From CAYPHY01 sp964410625 (GTDB taxonomy: Bacteria; Chloroflexota; Anaerolineae; Promineifilales; Promineifilaceae): a stretch of 64,000 bases of DNA. The notes beneath the pieces were generated by a model that saw only the letters and a list, made by a program, of their open reading frames with translations, made no database searches and was not told the origin of the DNA. The translations under genes and the position numbers were made by a program. The DNA lies in contig CAYPHY010000004.1 of the NCBI GenBank assembly GCA_964410625.1, forward strand, positions 62,001 through 126,000. Direction: 5' to 3'. Below, piece by piece: positions 1-8,516 of the stretch; position 1 is the first letter of the stretch, and the number at the start of each line of letters is the position of its first letter.

Positions 1-1
1 T

Positions 2-1072
2 GAGACGCTAATCCTCAACGCCGAGGAACGGATTCTGGACATCGAACGGCGGCTGTTTACCGAGGTCAACCAGAACGTAGCCCAATATGGTGAACGGCTG
101 CTGAACACCGCCCGCATCCTCGCCCGTTTGGATGTCGCCGCCGCGCTGGCCGAGGTCGCTGCCAACCAGGGGTATGTCCGGCCGACCCTGACCAACGACA
201 CCACGCTGCACATTGAAAACGGCCGTCATCCTGTGGTCGAACGCACCTTACCCAACCTTTCGGCCACCGGCGAACGCTTTGTCCCCAACGACACGGCCTT
301 TGCCGCGGACAACCGCATTCAGATCATCACCGGCCCCAATATGAGCGGTAAATCCACCTACCTGCGTCAGGTGGCGTTGATCACCCTGCTGGCGCAAATC
401 GGCAGCTTTGTCCCGGCAACAGCGGCCGAAATCGGGCTGGTTGACCGCATCTTCACCCGCATTGGCGCTCACGACGAACTGCACGCCGGGCGTTCAACCT
501 TCATGGTGGAGATGGTGGAAACGGCCGAAATCCTCAACCACGCCACTGCCCGTTCGCTGCTCATTTTGGATGAGATCGGCCGTGGGACCAGCACCTATGA
601 CGGCCTCTCGCTGGCCTGGGCGATTGTCGAATATCTCCACAACCACCCGCGCCTCAAGCCACGCACCCTCTTCGCCACCCACTATCACGAATTGACCGGG
701 CTGGCCGACTTCCTGCCCCAGGTCGCCAACTACAACGTGGACGTGGCCGAAGAGGGGGATACCGTCACCTTCCTCCATCGCATTGTCCCTGGCGGGGCAG
801 ACCGCAGCTATGGCATCCACGTCGCCCAATTGGCCGGGTTGCCGCGTGATGTGATCCTGCGTGCGGCCGAAATCCTCAAAGATTTAGAGCGTCATGCGCC
901 GACGGCGGCCGTTGAACCCAGCCGCCTGAGCAGCAGCCAACAAATCGCCCTCTTCCCCGAAACCAGCCCCATCCTGGAAGAGTTGGAAACGCTCGACGTG
1001 AACAGCCTTACCCCACTACAGGCGATCAACAAGCTCTACGAGTGGAAGCAACGCTACGTGCAAAATTCCTAA
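2..1072 (+). CDS. mutS: DNA mismatch repair protein MutS, C-terminal part (5' end outside window)
   Basis: This is the ATPase half of MutS, which recognises mismatched DNA as a dimer and recruits MutL. The open frame runs from base 2 with no start, so the N-terminal mismatch-binding, connector and lever domains lie off the left edge. Visible are the end of the lever/clamp helices, the Walker A loop GPNMSGKST (about residues 112-120 of the fragment), the Walker B stretch LLILDEIGRGTSTYDG, the conserved TLFATHYHELT, and the C-terminal helix-turn-helix dimer segment. The last residues (TPLQAINKLYEWK) match the usual MutS end, so the 3' end looks complete. CGGCCG occurs seven times in this stretch. 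The family is certain; only the true length cannot be judged. Confidence 0.97.
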   Translation, partial: ETLILNAEERILDIERRLFTEVNQNVAQYGERLLNTARILARLDVAAALAEVAANQGYVRPTLTNDTTLHIENGRHPVVERTLPNLSATGERFVPNDTAFAADNRIQIITGPNMSGKSTYLRQVALITLLAQIGSFVPATAAEIGLVDRIFTRIGAHDELHAGRSTFMVEMVETAEILNHATARSLLILDEIGRGTSTYDGLSLAWAIVEYLHNHPRLKPRTLFATHYHELTGLADFLPQVANYNVDVAEEGDTVTFLHRIVPGGADRSYGIHVAQLAGLPRDVILRAAEILKDLERHAPTAAVEPSRLSSSQQIALFPETSPILEELETLDVNSLTPLQAINKLYEWKQRYVQNS

Positions 1073-1080
1073 TCTGTCTA

Positions 1081-1215
1081 ATGGCAAACGAACCTTCTAC
1101 ATCACCTGAATTTGTCGGCCGTATTCAAGCCATTGAGGACATTTCCAGCCTCAATGAACGGAGCGAACAGTTGCTTACCGCCGACAGCCTGGCTAAAATC
1201 ATTTTGCCAGAATAG
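1081..1215 (+). CDS. small hypothetical protein (44 aa) just after mutS
   Basis: A short ATG frame begins 8 bases after the mutS stop and reads MANEPSTSPEFVGRIQAIED and so on, ending in LAKIILPE. It has no signal peptide, membrane segment or known motif and is acidic and polar. No Shine-Dalgarno sequence is convincing, so translation could depend on coupling to mutS. It contains one CGGCCG site, typical of native coding DNA here. It may be a real small protein, the remnant of a longer gene, or chance. Confidence 0.35.
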   Translation: MANEPSTSPEFVGRIQAIEDISSLNERSEQLLTADSLAKIILPE

Positions 1216-1225
1216 CGACTAGCTT

Positions 1226-1240
1226 AGAAACCGGGTTTCT
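1226..1240. repeat. AGAAACCGGGTTTCT palindrome (dispersed family A)
   Basis: A perfect 15-base palindrome in the gap after the small ORF. The same sequence, alone or as paired arms of a hairpin, recurs near 16341, 44096, 45118, 59711 and 62085, always outside genes. Confidence 0.8.
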
Positions 1241-1309
1241 GGGTATAGCGTTGTATTAATTAATGCTAGGGCTGCTCACCAATGATATGATCTCATTGAG
1301 GTATTAATC

Positions 1310-1663
1310 ATGAAGCAATTCGACGAAACAGAAAGCAACCGGCTACTAGAACTGCGACTTAAGGAGTTAGAGGGAAGCCTGACGGCTGCTGAAGCGGAAG
1401 AATTAGCTAATTTAATTACAGCAATAGAAGCCGAAGAAACAGCCACCCTTGCTCCGGCAATGGCAACCCTAGAGGCCGAACAAGAAGCACTGCGCGAACG
1501 TTTGCATAATCTGCAAACAGAAAATGAAGAATTGGCTAAGTTACTAAACCAACAAGAGCAGCTTGTGAATGAAGCACGAGGATGGCTTCTTGATTTTGCT
1601 AGAAGACACAAGGCTTTACAGCAAAAGTACACATTTTTAACCGGCGAGAAACTGGCCGCATGA
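1310..1663 (+). CDS. coiled-coil protein upstream of an HNH nuclease
   Basis: A 117-residue, highly charged, almost wholly helical protein. Residues 15-95 are rich in Glu, Leu and Ala with heptad-like spacing (LRLKELEGSL, AEEAEELANL, LQTENEELAKLLNQQEQL), which indicates a coiled coil. No signal peptide, membrane segment or catalytic motif is seen. A GAGG sequence lies about 8 bases before the ATG. Its stop overlaps the next start as ATGA, so it is translationally coupled to the HNH gene and probably partners or regulates it. Its A+T content is higher than its neighbours and it lacks CGGCCG sites. The function is unknown; a dimerisation or inhibitory partner of the nuclease is inference. Confidence 0.75.
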   Translation: MKQFDETESNRLLELRLKELEGSLTAAEAEELANLITAIEAEETATLAPAMATLEAEQEALRERLHNLQTENEELAKLLNQQEQLVNEARGWLLDFARRHKALQQKYTFLTGEKLAA

Positions 1664-2172
1664 GTCTTTCGTCCGAAGTACGAGAGACAGTCCGCACAAC
1701 CTACGCATATTGCTGCGGATATTGTGGTATTGCTGAAGTTCAGGTCGGTGGAACTTTAGAGATCGACCATTTCCAACCGCTAGCACATGGTGGGAGTGAT
1801 GCATTAGATAACCTGGTGTATTCTTGCACTACCTGTAATCGGTTCAAAACAAATTATTGGCCGTCAATTGGTGCACCCCCGTCCTTTCATTTACTGCACC
1901 CCAGAAAAGACAACCTCAACGAACATATCATTCTTTCCGTAAATGGTTATCTCCAGGGCCTAACTCCACGTGGCTGGTTCCATATCCGTTGGTTGCACTT
2001 AAATCGGCCGCAATTGGTTGCACACCGTCTCTTAGCTCAAGAACAGCAAAGGCTACATCAAGCTTATGAACAAGCAAAGCAAGCACACGAACTTCTACAA
2101 CGACGTATTCACATACTAGAGGTCGAGTTGCGCCGGTTACAAGAACTGATTGATAGATTGACATCTGGCTAA
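1660..2172 (+). CDS. HNH endonuclease with C-terminal coiled coil
   Basis: A 170-residue protein with a complete HNH nuclease core in its first third. The zinc-knuckle Cys pair is in YCCGYCG (about residues 17-23), the catalytic His is in LEIDHFQPLAHGG with the typical DALDNL following, and the second Cys pair is in SCTTCNRFK. Residues 120-165 form a Glu/Gln/Arg-rich coiled coil, matching the helical nature of the upstream partner. Such proteins cut DNA using a metal held by the beta-beta-alpha fold. The ATGA overlap makes a two-gene unit with the coiled-coil protein. Small HNH proteins of this type occur in mobile elements and defence loci; no transposase or integrase is visible here. Its stop overlaps that of the convergent gene by a few bases. 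Confidence 0.88.
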   Translation: MSLSSEVRETVRTTYAYCCGYCGIAEVQVGGTLEIDHFQPLAHGGSDALDNLVYSCTTCNRFKTNYWPSIGAPPSFHLLHPRKDNLNEHIILSVNGYLQGLTPRGWFHIRWLHLNRPQLVAHRLLAQEQQRLHQAYEQAKQAHELLQRRIHILEVELRRLQELIDRLTSG

Positions 2173-3002
2173 TACGGTACTTCCGTATGGGCCAGGAACC
2201 AGTGGGCAACGGCCGTATCACCCGAAATAACCGCCCGATCCATCGCCTCATCGGCCATTATCCGCCCCGATGCCAGTAGATTGAAGTCGAATACGTCCAA
2301 CTCAATGGTACAGTCCGGCGTGGCTCCACCGCCGAATAGATACTCCCCTTCTATTGCTCCCACTAAGCGTAGCAAAACGGCACGCCGGCCCATCTCTTTC
2401 TTCAGCCGGAGCGCCAGTTCACGCACGATCAGGGCGACGAGGCGGCCGTCATGATCGGCCGTCACCACCATCCGCTTCCCCGTTGCTGCGCAAATGTCAT
2501 AGCGGTGCATCCATTCGTCACGCGGGAAAATCGTGTCCATCAGATACTCCAGCGGGGAGAAACCCAATGTCCCCATCGGCAAAGGGATTTTCCGCACCAA
2601 CCAGGGTAGCCCTTGCCGCTTGCTAATGGCAATTGGCCCGTTGTGGCGAAATTCAGCCACCAGTTCGGCCCCAGCCTTGTCCGCCCGTTCTTCTACTTGC
2701 AAGCGGTTGATGCCATCCTCCAGCTTGTCAACCTGACGCAGGTAGGGATTCGTTAAATACTGCTTTTTGAATTCGGCAAACGATGCGCTGCCTGTGACCG
2801 AGCCAGAGAGGTGGGCGACCATATCATGCACATCCCATTCGGTACAATAGGTCGGCCGCGTCCAATCGTCCCCATCCAACGACTCCAACACCGCCAGCAC
2901 GCGCTCATACTCCGTCCGTGATAAGACTCCCGCCTCCGCATGGGTCAGTTTCGGAATATTGAGTGCATTCTTGACTGCGGTTGCTCCCAATGCAATGGTC
3001 AT
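2169..3002 (-). CDS. maleylpyruvate isomerase-family, mycothiol-dependent-type (DinB-like) protein
   Basis: A 277-residue protein of the DinB/maleylpyruvate isomerase superfamily. The N-terminal four-helix bundle has the characteristic VLAVLESLDGDDWTRPT and CTEWDVHDMVAHLSG segments (about residues 35-70), the region that carries metal-binding His residues in the family. A second conserved region, PRDEWMHRYDIC, lies mid-protein and supplies a further His. Relatives act as thiol-dependent isomerases or transferases, but many have no known substrate. The start has a strong Shine-Dalgarno (GGAGG, 4-base spacer). The gene lies 81 bases downstream of, and in the same direction as, the TetR gene, so it may be the regulated target. 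Confidence 0.8.
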   Translation of the reverse strand: MTIALGATAVKNALNIPKLTHAEAGVLSRTEYERVLAVLESLDGDDWTRPTYCTEWDVHDMVAHLSGSVTGSASFAEFKKQYLTNPYLRQVDKLEDGINRLQVEERADKAGAELVAEFRHNGPIAISKRQGLPWLVRKIPLPMGTLGFSPLEYLMDTIFPRDEWMHRYDICAATGKRMVVTADHDGRLVALIVRELALRLKKEMGRRAVLLRLVGAIEGEYLFGGGATPDCTIELDVFDFNLLASGRIMADEAMDRAVISGDTAVAHWFLAHTEVPY

Positions 3003-3035
3003 TTTACCTCCTGTAAGCCTATAAGCTCACGCAAA

Positions 3036-3067
3036 GACGCCAAGGTCGCAAAGTATTTCTTGGCGTC
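3036..3067. repeat. intergenic hairpin GACGCCAAG / CTTGGCGTC
   Basis: Two 9-base arms (3036-3044 and 3059-3067) form a hairpin between the tetR stop and the next start. The surrounding CGCAAAGACGCCAAGG wording looks like a dispersed repeat; similar text appears near 16390. It may attenuate read-through from tetR. Confidence 0.5.
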
Positions 3068-3083
3068 CTTGCATCAAACATCT

Positions 3084-3719
3084 CTAAGGTTTTTTCCAGG
3101 CGTCAAGGATGAGCTGCACGGCCGCGTCCACCAGCTTGCCAAAGCGACCTTCGCCCACCGGCAAATCGGGGTTGTTGGCTAAGTGCAGCTCAGTCAACCC
3201 ATGCTGCAAAGCGATAAAGAGATCACGCGCCTGCTCAAAGGGGAGATTGGTCTGCAATTCCCCGCTGTTAAAAATAGGGGCGAACTGGGCGCGTGCTGTT
3301 TCCAGGCTATTGAGGCTGACGGCCATGCTCTCGGCCGATGGTTCAAAGCCTGGCACCGGCCGTTGAAACATCAACTGGTACAACTCCGGGTTCTCCTGGG
3401 CAAAGCGCATATAGGCAGTGATGACACTACGCAGGTTGTCGCGCAGCGGGCCGTCCTGGTGCGGCCGTTCGTCCAGGTAGCGTCCGAATTCCAAAAAACC
3501 GCGACGGAACAACTCATCGTAGATAGCGTGCTTACTGTCAAAGTAGGTGTAGAGCGAAGGCGGCCGCATCCCCAACCGCCGGGCAATGGTCCCCAAACTG
3601 AGGGCGGCCACGCCATGTTCGCGCATTTCCTCGCGGGCAATAGCCAGTATCTTTTCAATCGTTTCCTGGCGAACCTGTTCTCTTCTGGTCGGTGATTCTG
3701 CCATTTTGTCTAATATCAT
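3084..3719 (-). CDS. TetR/AcrR family transcriptional regulator
   Basis: A 211-residue repressor-type protein. The N-terminal helix-turn-helix is clear: IEKILAIAREEMREHGV, then LSLGTIARRLGMRPPSLYTYF and DSKHAIYDELF (about residues 20-70). The C-terminal half is all helical and resembles the WHG-type ligand-binding domain (FMRFAQENPELYQLMF). The chosen start (position 3719) has AGGA about 7 bases upstream; an in-frame ATG five codons later lacks one. The start codon lies inside one half of a double palindrome, so the protein probably represses its own gene. The likely targets are itself and the downstream mycothiol-type enzyme. The ligand is unknown. Confidence 0.92.
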   Translation of the reverse strand: MILDKMAESPTRREQVRQETIEKILAIAREEMREHGVAALSLGTIARRLGMRPPSLYTYFDSKHAIYDELFRRGFLEFGRYLDERPHQDGPLRDNLRSVITAYMRFAQENPELYQLMFQRPVPGFEPSAESMAVSLNSLETARAQFAPIFNSGELQTNLPFEQARDLFIALQHGLTELHLANNPDLPVGEGRFGKLVDAAVQLILDAWKKP

Positions 3720-3741
3720 TAGATTTTCCTAATGGTATTAG
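3710..3741. promoter_or_regulatory. double TetR-type operator
   Basis: Two palindromes with identical arms, CTAATATCATTAG (3710-3722) and CTAATGGTATTAG (3729-3741), follow the pattern CTAAT-N3-ATTAG. Their centres are 19 bases apart, close to two turns of DNA. They overlap the tetR start and leader, the expected place for autoregulation. Confidence 0.75.
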
Positions 3742-3770
3742 ATTTTCTAGCTCTTGTCAAGACAAACGTG

Positions 3771-3859
3771 GCGCGATTTGGTAAATCGCGCTTCAGAACT
3801 CAACAAATTGCAGGCGGGTTTTGGAATTTTGAAGCTGCGGGTTGGCACCCCGCGCTACG
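3771..3859. repeat. two dispersed palindromes (families B and D)
   Basis: 3771-3791 is GCGCGATTTGGTAAATCGCGC (family B) and 3834-3859 is a variant of GTAGCGCGGGTTGCCAACCC (family D, read on the minus strand). Together they fill the gap between tetR and the iron permease gene. Confidence 0.8.
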
Positions 3860-3866
3860 ATTGAGG

Positions 3867-6242
3867 TTAATCGCCGGTAGTCGGCCGCGCGGCGGCCGTT
3901 CCCCGGCGTAGTTCGTTCCGCCGTCGCTCCTGAATTTTCTCCGCCAGAAAGTAGCTGCCAATGACAAATGCGCCCGCCGCCATTTGCAACAACAACCCTT
4001 GCCACGTCGCATACAGCCCAAACCATAGCCCGGCCCAATAGGGCAAGACCAGCCCCTTGACTGGCGTGATTGGCAGCCAACTGACGGCTTGCATCACATG
4101 GACCGTCTTGCCGACCATCGTGATCAAGACCAGGCCAATCAGCACCCCTGTCCAGACCAACATCTGCTTATAAGGCAACCGCGCCTGGAGGCGAAAGGTG
4201 ATGAAACCGACGACCAACACAGCCACCACCCCCAGCGCTACCCCCTCCAATACCACCGTTGTCCCCGCGTCCAACACCAACGCTTGTAGGAACAACACCG
4301 TCTCAAACCCTTCGCGGTACATGCTGGTAAAGCCAAGCAAGACCAGGCCGACGAATTGCCCCGTTTCCTGGCTCAGCAACCGTCGCTTTTGGGCATGGAA
4401 ACCGGCCATCCAATCCTTCCAATAGCTCTTATGGAAAAACCAGTTGGTGATCAGCAGCAACACGCCAATGGCGATCAGCGAAACCACCGCCTCCAGCCGT
4501 TCGCCGAAGCGACTGAGGGAAGTTAGCACTTGTTGGGCGAGGAACCAGGTCACGGCCGTTGCCACCAGCGAAAGCAGAACACCCAGCACCATCGGCCGCC
4601 GGTAATGGGCATAGGCACCGACCATACTCGCCATCAGCGCGGCAAGGATGACCACCGACTCTAACCCCTCGCGAAAGACGATGATCGCCGCGTTGGTGAC
4701 GATCGCCCCCGGCGCACTGGGCAGGTCTCCCAGCGTCAGTTGTGCTTCCGCCAGCGCCTTGTCCAGTTCGCCACGAATGACGCCGATTTCCAGCGGGGTA
4801 GCCTGCAGCGCAATCGCCTGCGCCAGTCCCATCTGCCCGTTGTACCCTTGCCAAAACAGCCCGTCAATTTGCGCCACCAATTGCGGGGCAAAAGCGAGCA
4901 GGCGCGGTTCCGGTCCAAAATCAAAGATGGCGTACGCTTCCAGGCGGCCCGATTCCGCCAGCGCATAGTTACCGCTGCGAACGGCCGTTTCCACCTGGTC
5001 CAACACCGAGGCCAGCACATCAAAGTCAGCGTCGGTGTTTAGTTCAAACCATTCCGCTGGAAAAAGCAGTTCCAGCGTCTTGACAATGGCCGCCACCTGC
5101 GCCTTGACCTGCTCCGGTGGCAACACATACAGCTTGCGATTGGCGGCGTCCACATCCTCCATCACCTGCTGCATCTGCCGGTCAATCTCCGCCACAGCCG
5201 CCGGGTCCTGTTCTTCCAGCGAAAGGCGCAAATCGGCAAAAGCGGTCATCGCCCCCTCCATGAATGTCACCGCTTCTTGCACCTCAAAATCAATCAGAAT
5301 CGTCTCATTCTCAACGCCCCGATCATACTCCACCGGAACCAGATTCAAAAAGCGCAACAGTTGACCGGCACGGCGTGCCTGTTCGGCCGGTGAGAGCGGG
5401 GCCGCACGAAATGAATTGATGACCAGCAGCAATTCCCGACCGAGCCTCTCCATGGCGGCCGTGTCACCGCTGATCGTCGCCGGAAGCAGTTGCCCATATT
5501 GTGCCGTTACTTCCGCCGCGGCCGCCTCCCCTGCTTGTTCGGCGTAGGCCGGGGCCAGTATGCGCCAATACCCCTGGGCGATCCCGGCCGATTCCGCCCG
5601 GCGAGTCGCCAATTCATCCAGCCGCACCGAGGCGGTCAGATGTTCGGTCAGGCGAGCCTGATAGGTATCCAACAAATCGGCATCTATTCGCTCCAATGTC
5701 TCTGTCACAGGAGCAGTCGCCATCTGCCGCAACGCCAATGTCGCATCCGCACCGGGGCGGGTGAAGCGCGTGCTGGGGCGGAAGTCGCGCACCAACAACC
5801 ATTGCTGAGCGGCACTCTCGTCCTGTTCTTGGACTGCCTGGCGCAACAACTGGTAGCTGCCCCAATAGACAGCACCCCGCGCCAACCCACGCGCCCCGGC
5901 CAGCGTCACCTCATCCCCACCCAGCACCGCCGTTTCCGCGGCCGTCAATGCCTCTGCCAGAAGCGCAGTGCTGTCCGCCGGTAGTTCGCCAAGCGCGGCC
6001 GCCTGCTCCTGCGCCGCCACCACACTCTCTTGCGCCGCCGCCTGATCACCGGCCAACAACTCACTTTGCGCCCGAAACAAGGCGTCTTGAAGCGCATCGG
6101 CCACCTGCCACGGTTGCTCCTCCGCTTTCGGCGGGAGCGCGGCGGCCGAAACAGAGGAGAAAGCCTGGAGCAAGTAGGCGGCAACCAGCAGCGGCACGCA
6201 AACAGCAACCAGCAGAGTGTGAATAGCGAATCTTCGTTTCAT
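3867..6242 (-). CDS. FTR1-family iron permease with large extracytoplasmic N-terminal domain
   Basis: A 791-residue protein. A signal peptide or anchor (residues 1-33) precedes about 480 residues of helical, Ala/Glu-rich extracytoplasmic sequence. From about residue 515 it becomes a seven-helix membrane domain holding the two REXXE iron motifs of FTR1/EfeU permeases: FREGLESVVIL (near residue 520) and YREGFETVLFLQ (near 645). These Glu residues bind iron during transport. The long N-terminal domain is typical of bacterial FTR1 proteins that combine sensing or iron capture with the pore. The EfeO-like lipoprotein gene lies 52 bases upstream in the same direction, forming an EfeUO-like unit without a visible EfeB peroxidase. 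Substrate is inferred as Fe2+ or Fe3+. Confidence 0.93.
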   Translation of the reverse strand: MKRRFAIHTLLVAVCVPLLVAAYLLQAFSSVSAAALPPKAEEQPWQVADALQDALFRAQSELLAGDQAAAQESVVAAQEQAAALGELPADSTALLAEALTAAETAVLGGDEVTLAGARGLARGAVYWGSYQLLRQAVQEQDESAAQQWLLVRDFRPSTRFTRPGADATLALRQMATAPVTETLERIDADLLDTYQARLTEHLTASVRLDELATRRAESAGIAQGYWRILAPAYAEQAGEAAAAEVTAQYGQLLPATISGDTAAMERLGRELLLVINSFRAAPLSPAEQARRAGQLLRFLNLVPVEYDRGVENETILIDFEVQEAVTFMEGAMTAFADLRLSLEEQDPAAVAEIDRQMQQVMEDVDAANRKLYVLPPEQVKAQVAAIVKTLELLFPAEWFELNTDADFDVLASVLDQVETAVRSGNYALAESGRLEAYAIFDFGPEPRLLAFAPQLVAQIDGLFWQGYNGQMGLAQAIALQATPLEIGVIRGELDKALAEAQLTLGDLPSAPGAIVTNAAIIVFREGLESVVILAALMASMVGAYAHYRRPMVLGVLLSLVATAVTWFLAQQVLTSLSRFGERLEAVVSLIAIGVLLLITNWFFHKSYWKDWMAGFHAQKRRLLSQETGQFVGLVLLGFTSMYREGFETVLFLQALVLDAGTTVVLEGVALGVVAVLVVGFITFRLQARLPYKQMLVWTGVLIGLVLITMVGKTVHVMQAVSWLPITPVKGLVLPYWAGLWFGLYATWQGLLLQMAAGAFVIGSYFLAEKIQERRRNELRRGTAAARPTTGD

Positions 6243-6294
6243 ATGCAGGCCCGTTAGCAGGCGGCCCCCAGCATACCACCACCCCGCCTACCTG

Positions 6295-7443
6295 TCACTC
6301 CGCAATCTCCACATTCAACAGCGCGGCCGCTTGCGCCACCTGACCCGACAACGCCGTTGCTTTGCTCTGCGCTTCTGTGCCAAAGAGATCAACCTCTTCG
6401 GCCGTGAATTGCGTCCCCGCCTGCTCCTGAGCAAATAGATCATCCACATAACCACGCAAGTCGGCAAAACCATCCACGATCTGGCCGTGCAATGCCGGAT
6501 CACTCCCTTCCACCAGTGGCGAGAGATTACCATAGGTGAAATCCAGCCCGGTGAGGATGCCGGAAATGTCAAAGAGACGGCTGAAACCGACAAACGCTTG
6601 CTCCTCGGCCACTTCTCCAGCAATGTAGGAGGAAAGCTTCCACTGCTCAAAATACTCATTCATCGTCGGGATCATCACCACCAGCGCGGTGAAGGCATCA
6701 CTGAGCGTCGGTTCCCAGCCCTCGACAGCGGAGATCATCTCCGCCGTCGCTCCATCCAGCCCTTGTGCCGCTGCCAGCAGCAAATTGGCCTCCGGCAAGG
6801 CTTCGCCAATCTCAATCATTCCATCTCCATCCAGATCAGCTTCCAACCCTCGAAATTCGGGGTTTGTCCCCCAGATAGTCGGCTCCAGCAGGCTATGGAA
6901 AAAGTTGCCGGGGCTTTCCAAGGTACGGCCGTCGGGTAGTTCCAACGTCCACTGGTAAGCTTCTGCCGGGTCTTCTGCCGCGCTCGGCCCGGCGTCAATC
7001 CACACATCATAAAAGGCCAAAGACGGCACACCGGCGATAATCCCTTCGTCTAACTCATAATATTGGCTGGCCTGTTGCCAGTTGCTTTTGGCCCGCGTCG
7101 CCAGTTCGCTCAGCGTAGCTTGTTCGGCCGCCCACGCCGCCTCATAATCAAAGTTGTAGCCGGCCATTAAATCGTAGTACTCCTGGGCGGTCGCCGCCAG
7201 GGCGGCCGATCCCGCCTTCATCTCACGGGCGTTGTCGAGCGTATATTGCTTCACGGCCGCCAGGTCCACTTCTTCAGCCACAGGGACATCAGCAGACACA
7301 TCACCGGCCTCAGTAGCTACCGGCACTTCCGGCTCCACCTCCGTTTCAGGCGCGGCCGTTTGCCCTCCACCGCACGCCACCATCAATAATAAACCAAACA
7401 ACAAACCAAACAACAAGGCCAGCGTTTTCAATCGCTTGTTCAT
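6295..7443 (-). CDS. EfeO/imelysin-like iron-uptake lipoprotein
   Basis: A 382-residue exported protein. I start it at 7443 because MNKRLKTLALLFGLLFGLLL then begins a textbook lipoprotein signal ending in the lipobox MVAC; the longer open frame adds about 50 residues without signal character. Mature sequence starts with a Thr/Glu/Pro-rich spacer, followed by an all-helical domain (about residues 70-370) like the imelysin/EfeO fold. A loop DLDGDGMIEIGEA (about residue 215) is a near-perfect EF-hand calcium loop. It lies upstream of and co-directional with the FTR1 permease, so it probably delivers iron to it. The family call rests mainly on context and overall character; no HXXE peptidase motif is obvious. 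Confidence 0.7.
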   Translation of the reverse strand: MNKRLKTLALLFGLLFGLLLMVACGGGQTAAPETEVEPEVPVATEAGDVSADVPVAEEVDLAAVKQYTLDNAREMKAGSAALAATAQEYYDLMAGYNFDYEAAWAAEQATLSELATRAKSNWQQASQYYELDEGIIAGVPSLAFYDVWIDAGPSAAEDPAEAYQWTLELPDGRTLESPGNFFHSLLEPTIWGTNPEFRGLEADLDGDGMIEIGEALPEANLLLAAAQGLDGATAEMISAVEGWEPTLSDAFTALVVMIPTMNEYFEQWKLSSYIAGEVAEEQAFVGFSRLFDISGILTGLDFTYGNLSPLVEGSDPALHGQIVDGFADLRGYVDDLFAQEQAGTQFTAEEVDLFGTEAQSKATALSGQVAQAAALLNVEIAE

Positions 7444-7706
7444 CTTCTCGCACACACTCCTTTCTGATGATGAACTGCTTGTAGGGGCAACACTTGTACC
7501 TACCCTAAAAGTTGGACATTGCCAGCGTCTACGGCAGCCACAAGGGATGTCCCTAGAAACAGTTTTGATGAATCGGTTGATAATTATCAGCAACGGCCGC
7601 CGTTGAGCAAAGCCCAGGCGTTCATTTGCGATTGAACCGCCGTATAACGCAGGTTATGGATTGGATCATTCTATGATAAACATTGGTTAAATCGCTGTCG
7701 GACTTA

Positions 7707-7818
7707 ACCACAGATGAATACGGATTAAACGGATCAATATGAATTTCCTGGCTCGAAATCCGTGAAAACCTGTGTTGAGCGAAGCGAAGTATCTGTTAAA
7801 TCCGTATAATCTGTGGTC
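7707..7818. repeat. long inverted repeat in the 490-base gap before the ECF sigma gene
   Basis: Arms at 7707-7734 and 7791-7818 share ACCACAGAT and TACGGATT blocks in opposite orientation, enclosing about 56 bases. The rest of 7444-7934 shows no gene. The divergent promoters for the iron operon and the sigma gene must lie here; TATAAG near 7898 could be a -10 box for the latter. Confidence 0.7.
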
Positions 7819-7934
7819 TATTGCTGTCGAACTCAGCTTAATGGCCTGTCTATTGCTCTATTGCTCTGTTGGCTGAAATAATTCGGCCGCTTGTGCATTA
7901 TAAGGGCGAATCTTGATCGATCAGGAAAGCATAC

Positions 7935-8516
7935 ATGTTCAATGATGAAGCACAGTTGGTGCAGCGGGCACGCCACGACCCGGAAGCCTTTGCGCTGCTC
8001 TACGACCGCTATGTCGAGCGAATCTTCGCCTATGCCCAGCGGGAGACAGAGGACAGCGCAACGGCCGAAGACATCGTTGCCGCCACATTCGAGAAAGCCC
8101 TCAAGAATCTGCCGCGTTATGAGTGGCGCGGGACTACCTTCGGCGCGTGGCTCTACCAGATTGCGCGGAACGAGATTCGGATGATCTGGCGTAAAGAAAA
8201 GGGGGTTCTGCCGTTGATCGGCCGTTTCTTCAGCCGTGACAATGTGGAACAGAGCGTCTTGGCCCAGGACGAACGCGATGAAATTCGCGCCGCGCTGCGG
8301 CGGCTCCCGGCTCGTGACCAGGAAATCTTACGCCTCGCCTACTATGAAGCGTTGTCCCATGCAGAGATTGGGGAAGTTCTCAACTGCTCATCACGCAATG
8401 TGGCCGTTCGCTTGCACCGCGCACTGAAACGATTACGCGCACAAATGGCGTCTGATGCCCCAGAAGCAGGGGCGGAGATGATAGCGGAGGTGAAATACGA
8501 TGTTTCCTCAAACTGA
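7935..8516 (+). CDS. RNA polymerase ECF sigma factor
   Basis: A 193-residue sigma-70 family protein of the extracytoplasmic-function type, with only regions 2 and 4. Region 2 (about residues 12-85) includes FALLYDRYVERIFAYAQRE and the DNA-melting segment with LYQIARNEIRMIWR. Region 4 (about 120-175) includes LPARDQEILRLAYYEALSHAEIGEV and a recognition helix NCSSRNVAVRLHRALKRLR. A Shine-Dalgarno AGGAAAG precedes the ATG. The next gene starts inside its last codons (17-base overlap), and that gene encodes a membrane-anchored protein, the usual arrangement for a sigma/anti-sigma pair. The signal it answers to is unknown. Confidence 0.95.
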   Translation: MFNDEAQLVQRARHDPEAFALLYDRYVERIFAYAQRETEDSATAEDIVAATFEKALKNLPRYEWRGTTFGAWLYQIARNEIRMIWRKEKGVLPLIGRFFSRDNVEQSVLAQDERDEIRAALRRLPARDQEILRLAYYEALSHAEIGEVLNCSSRNVAVRLHRALKRLRAQMASDAPEAGAEMIAEVKYDVSSN

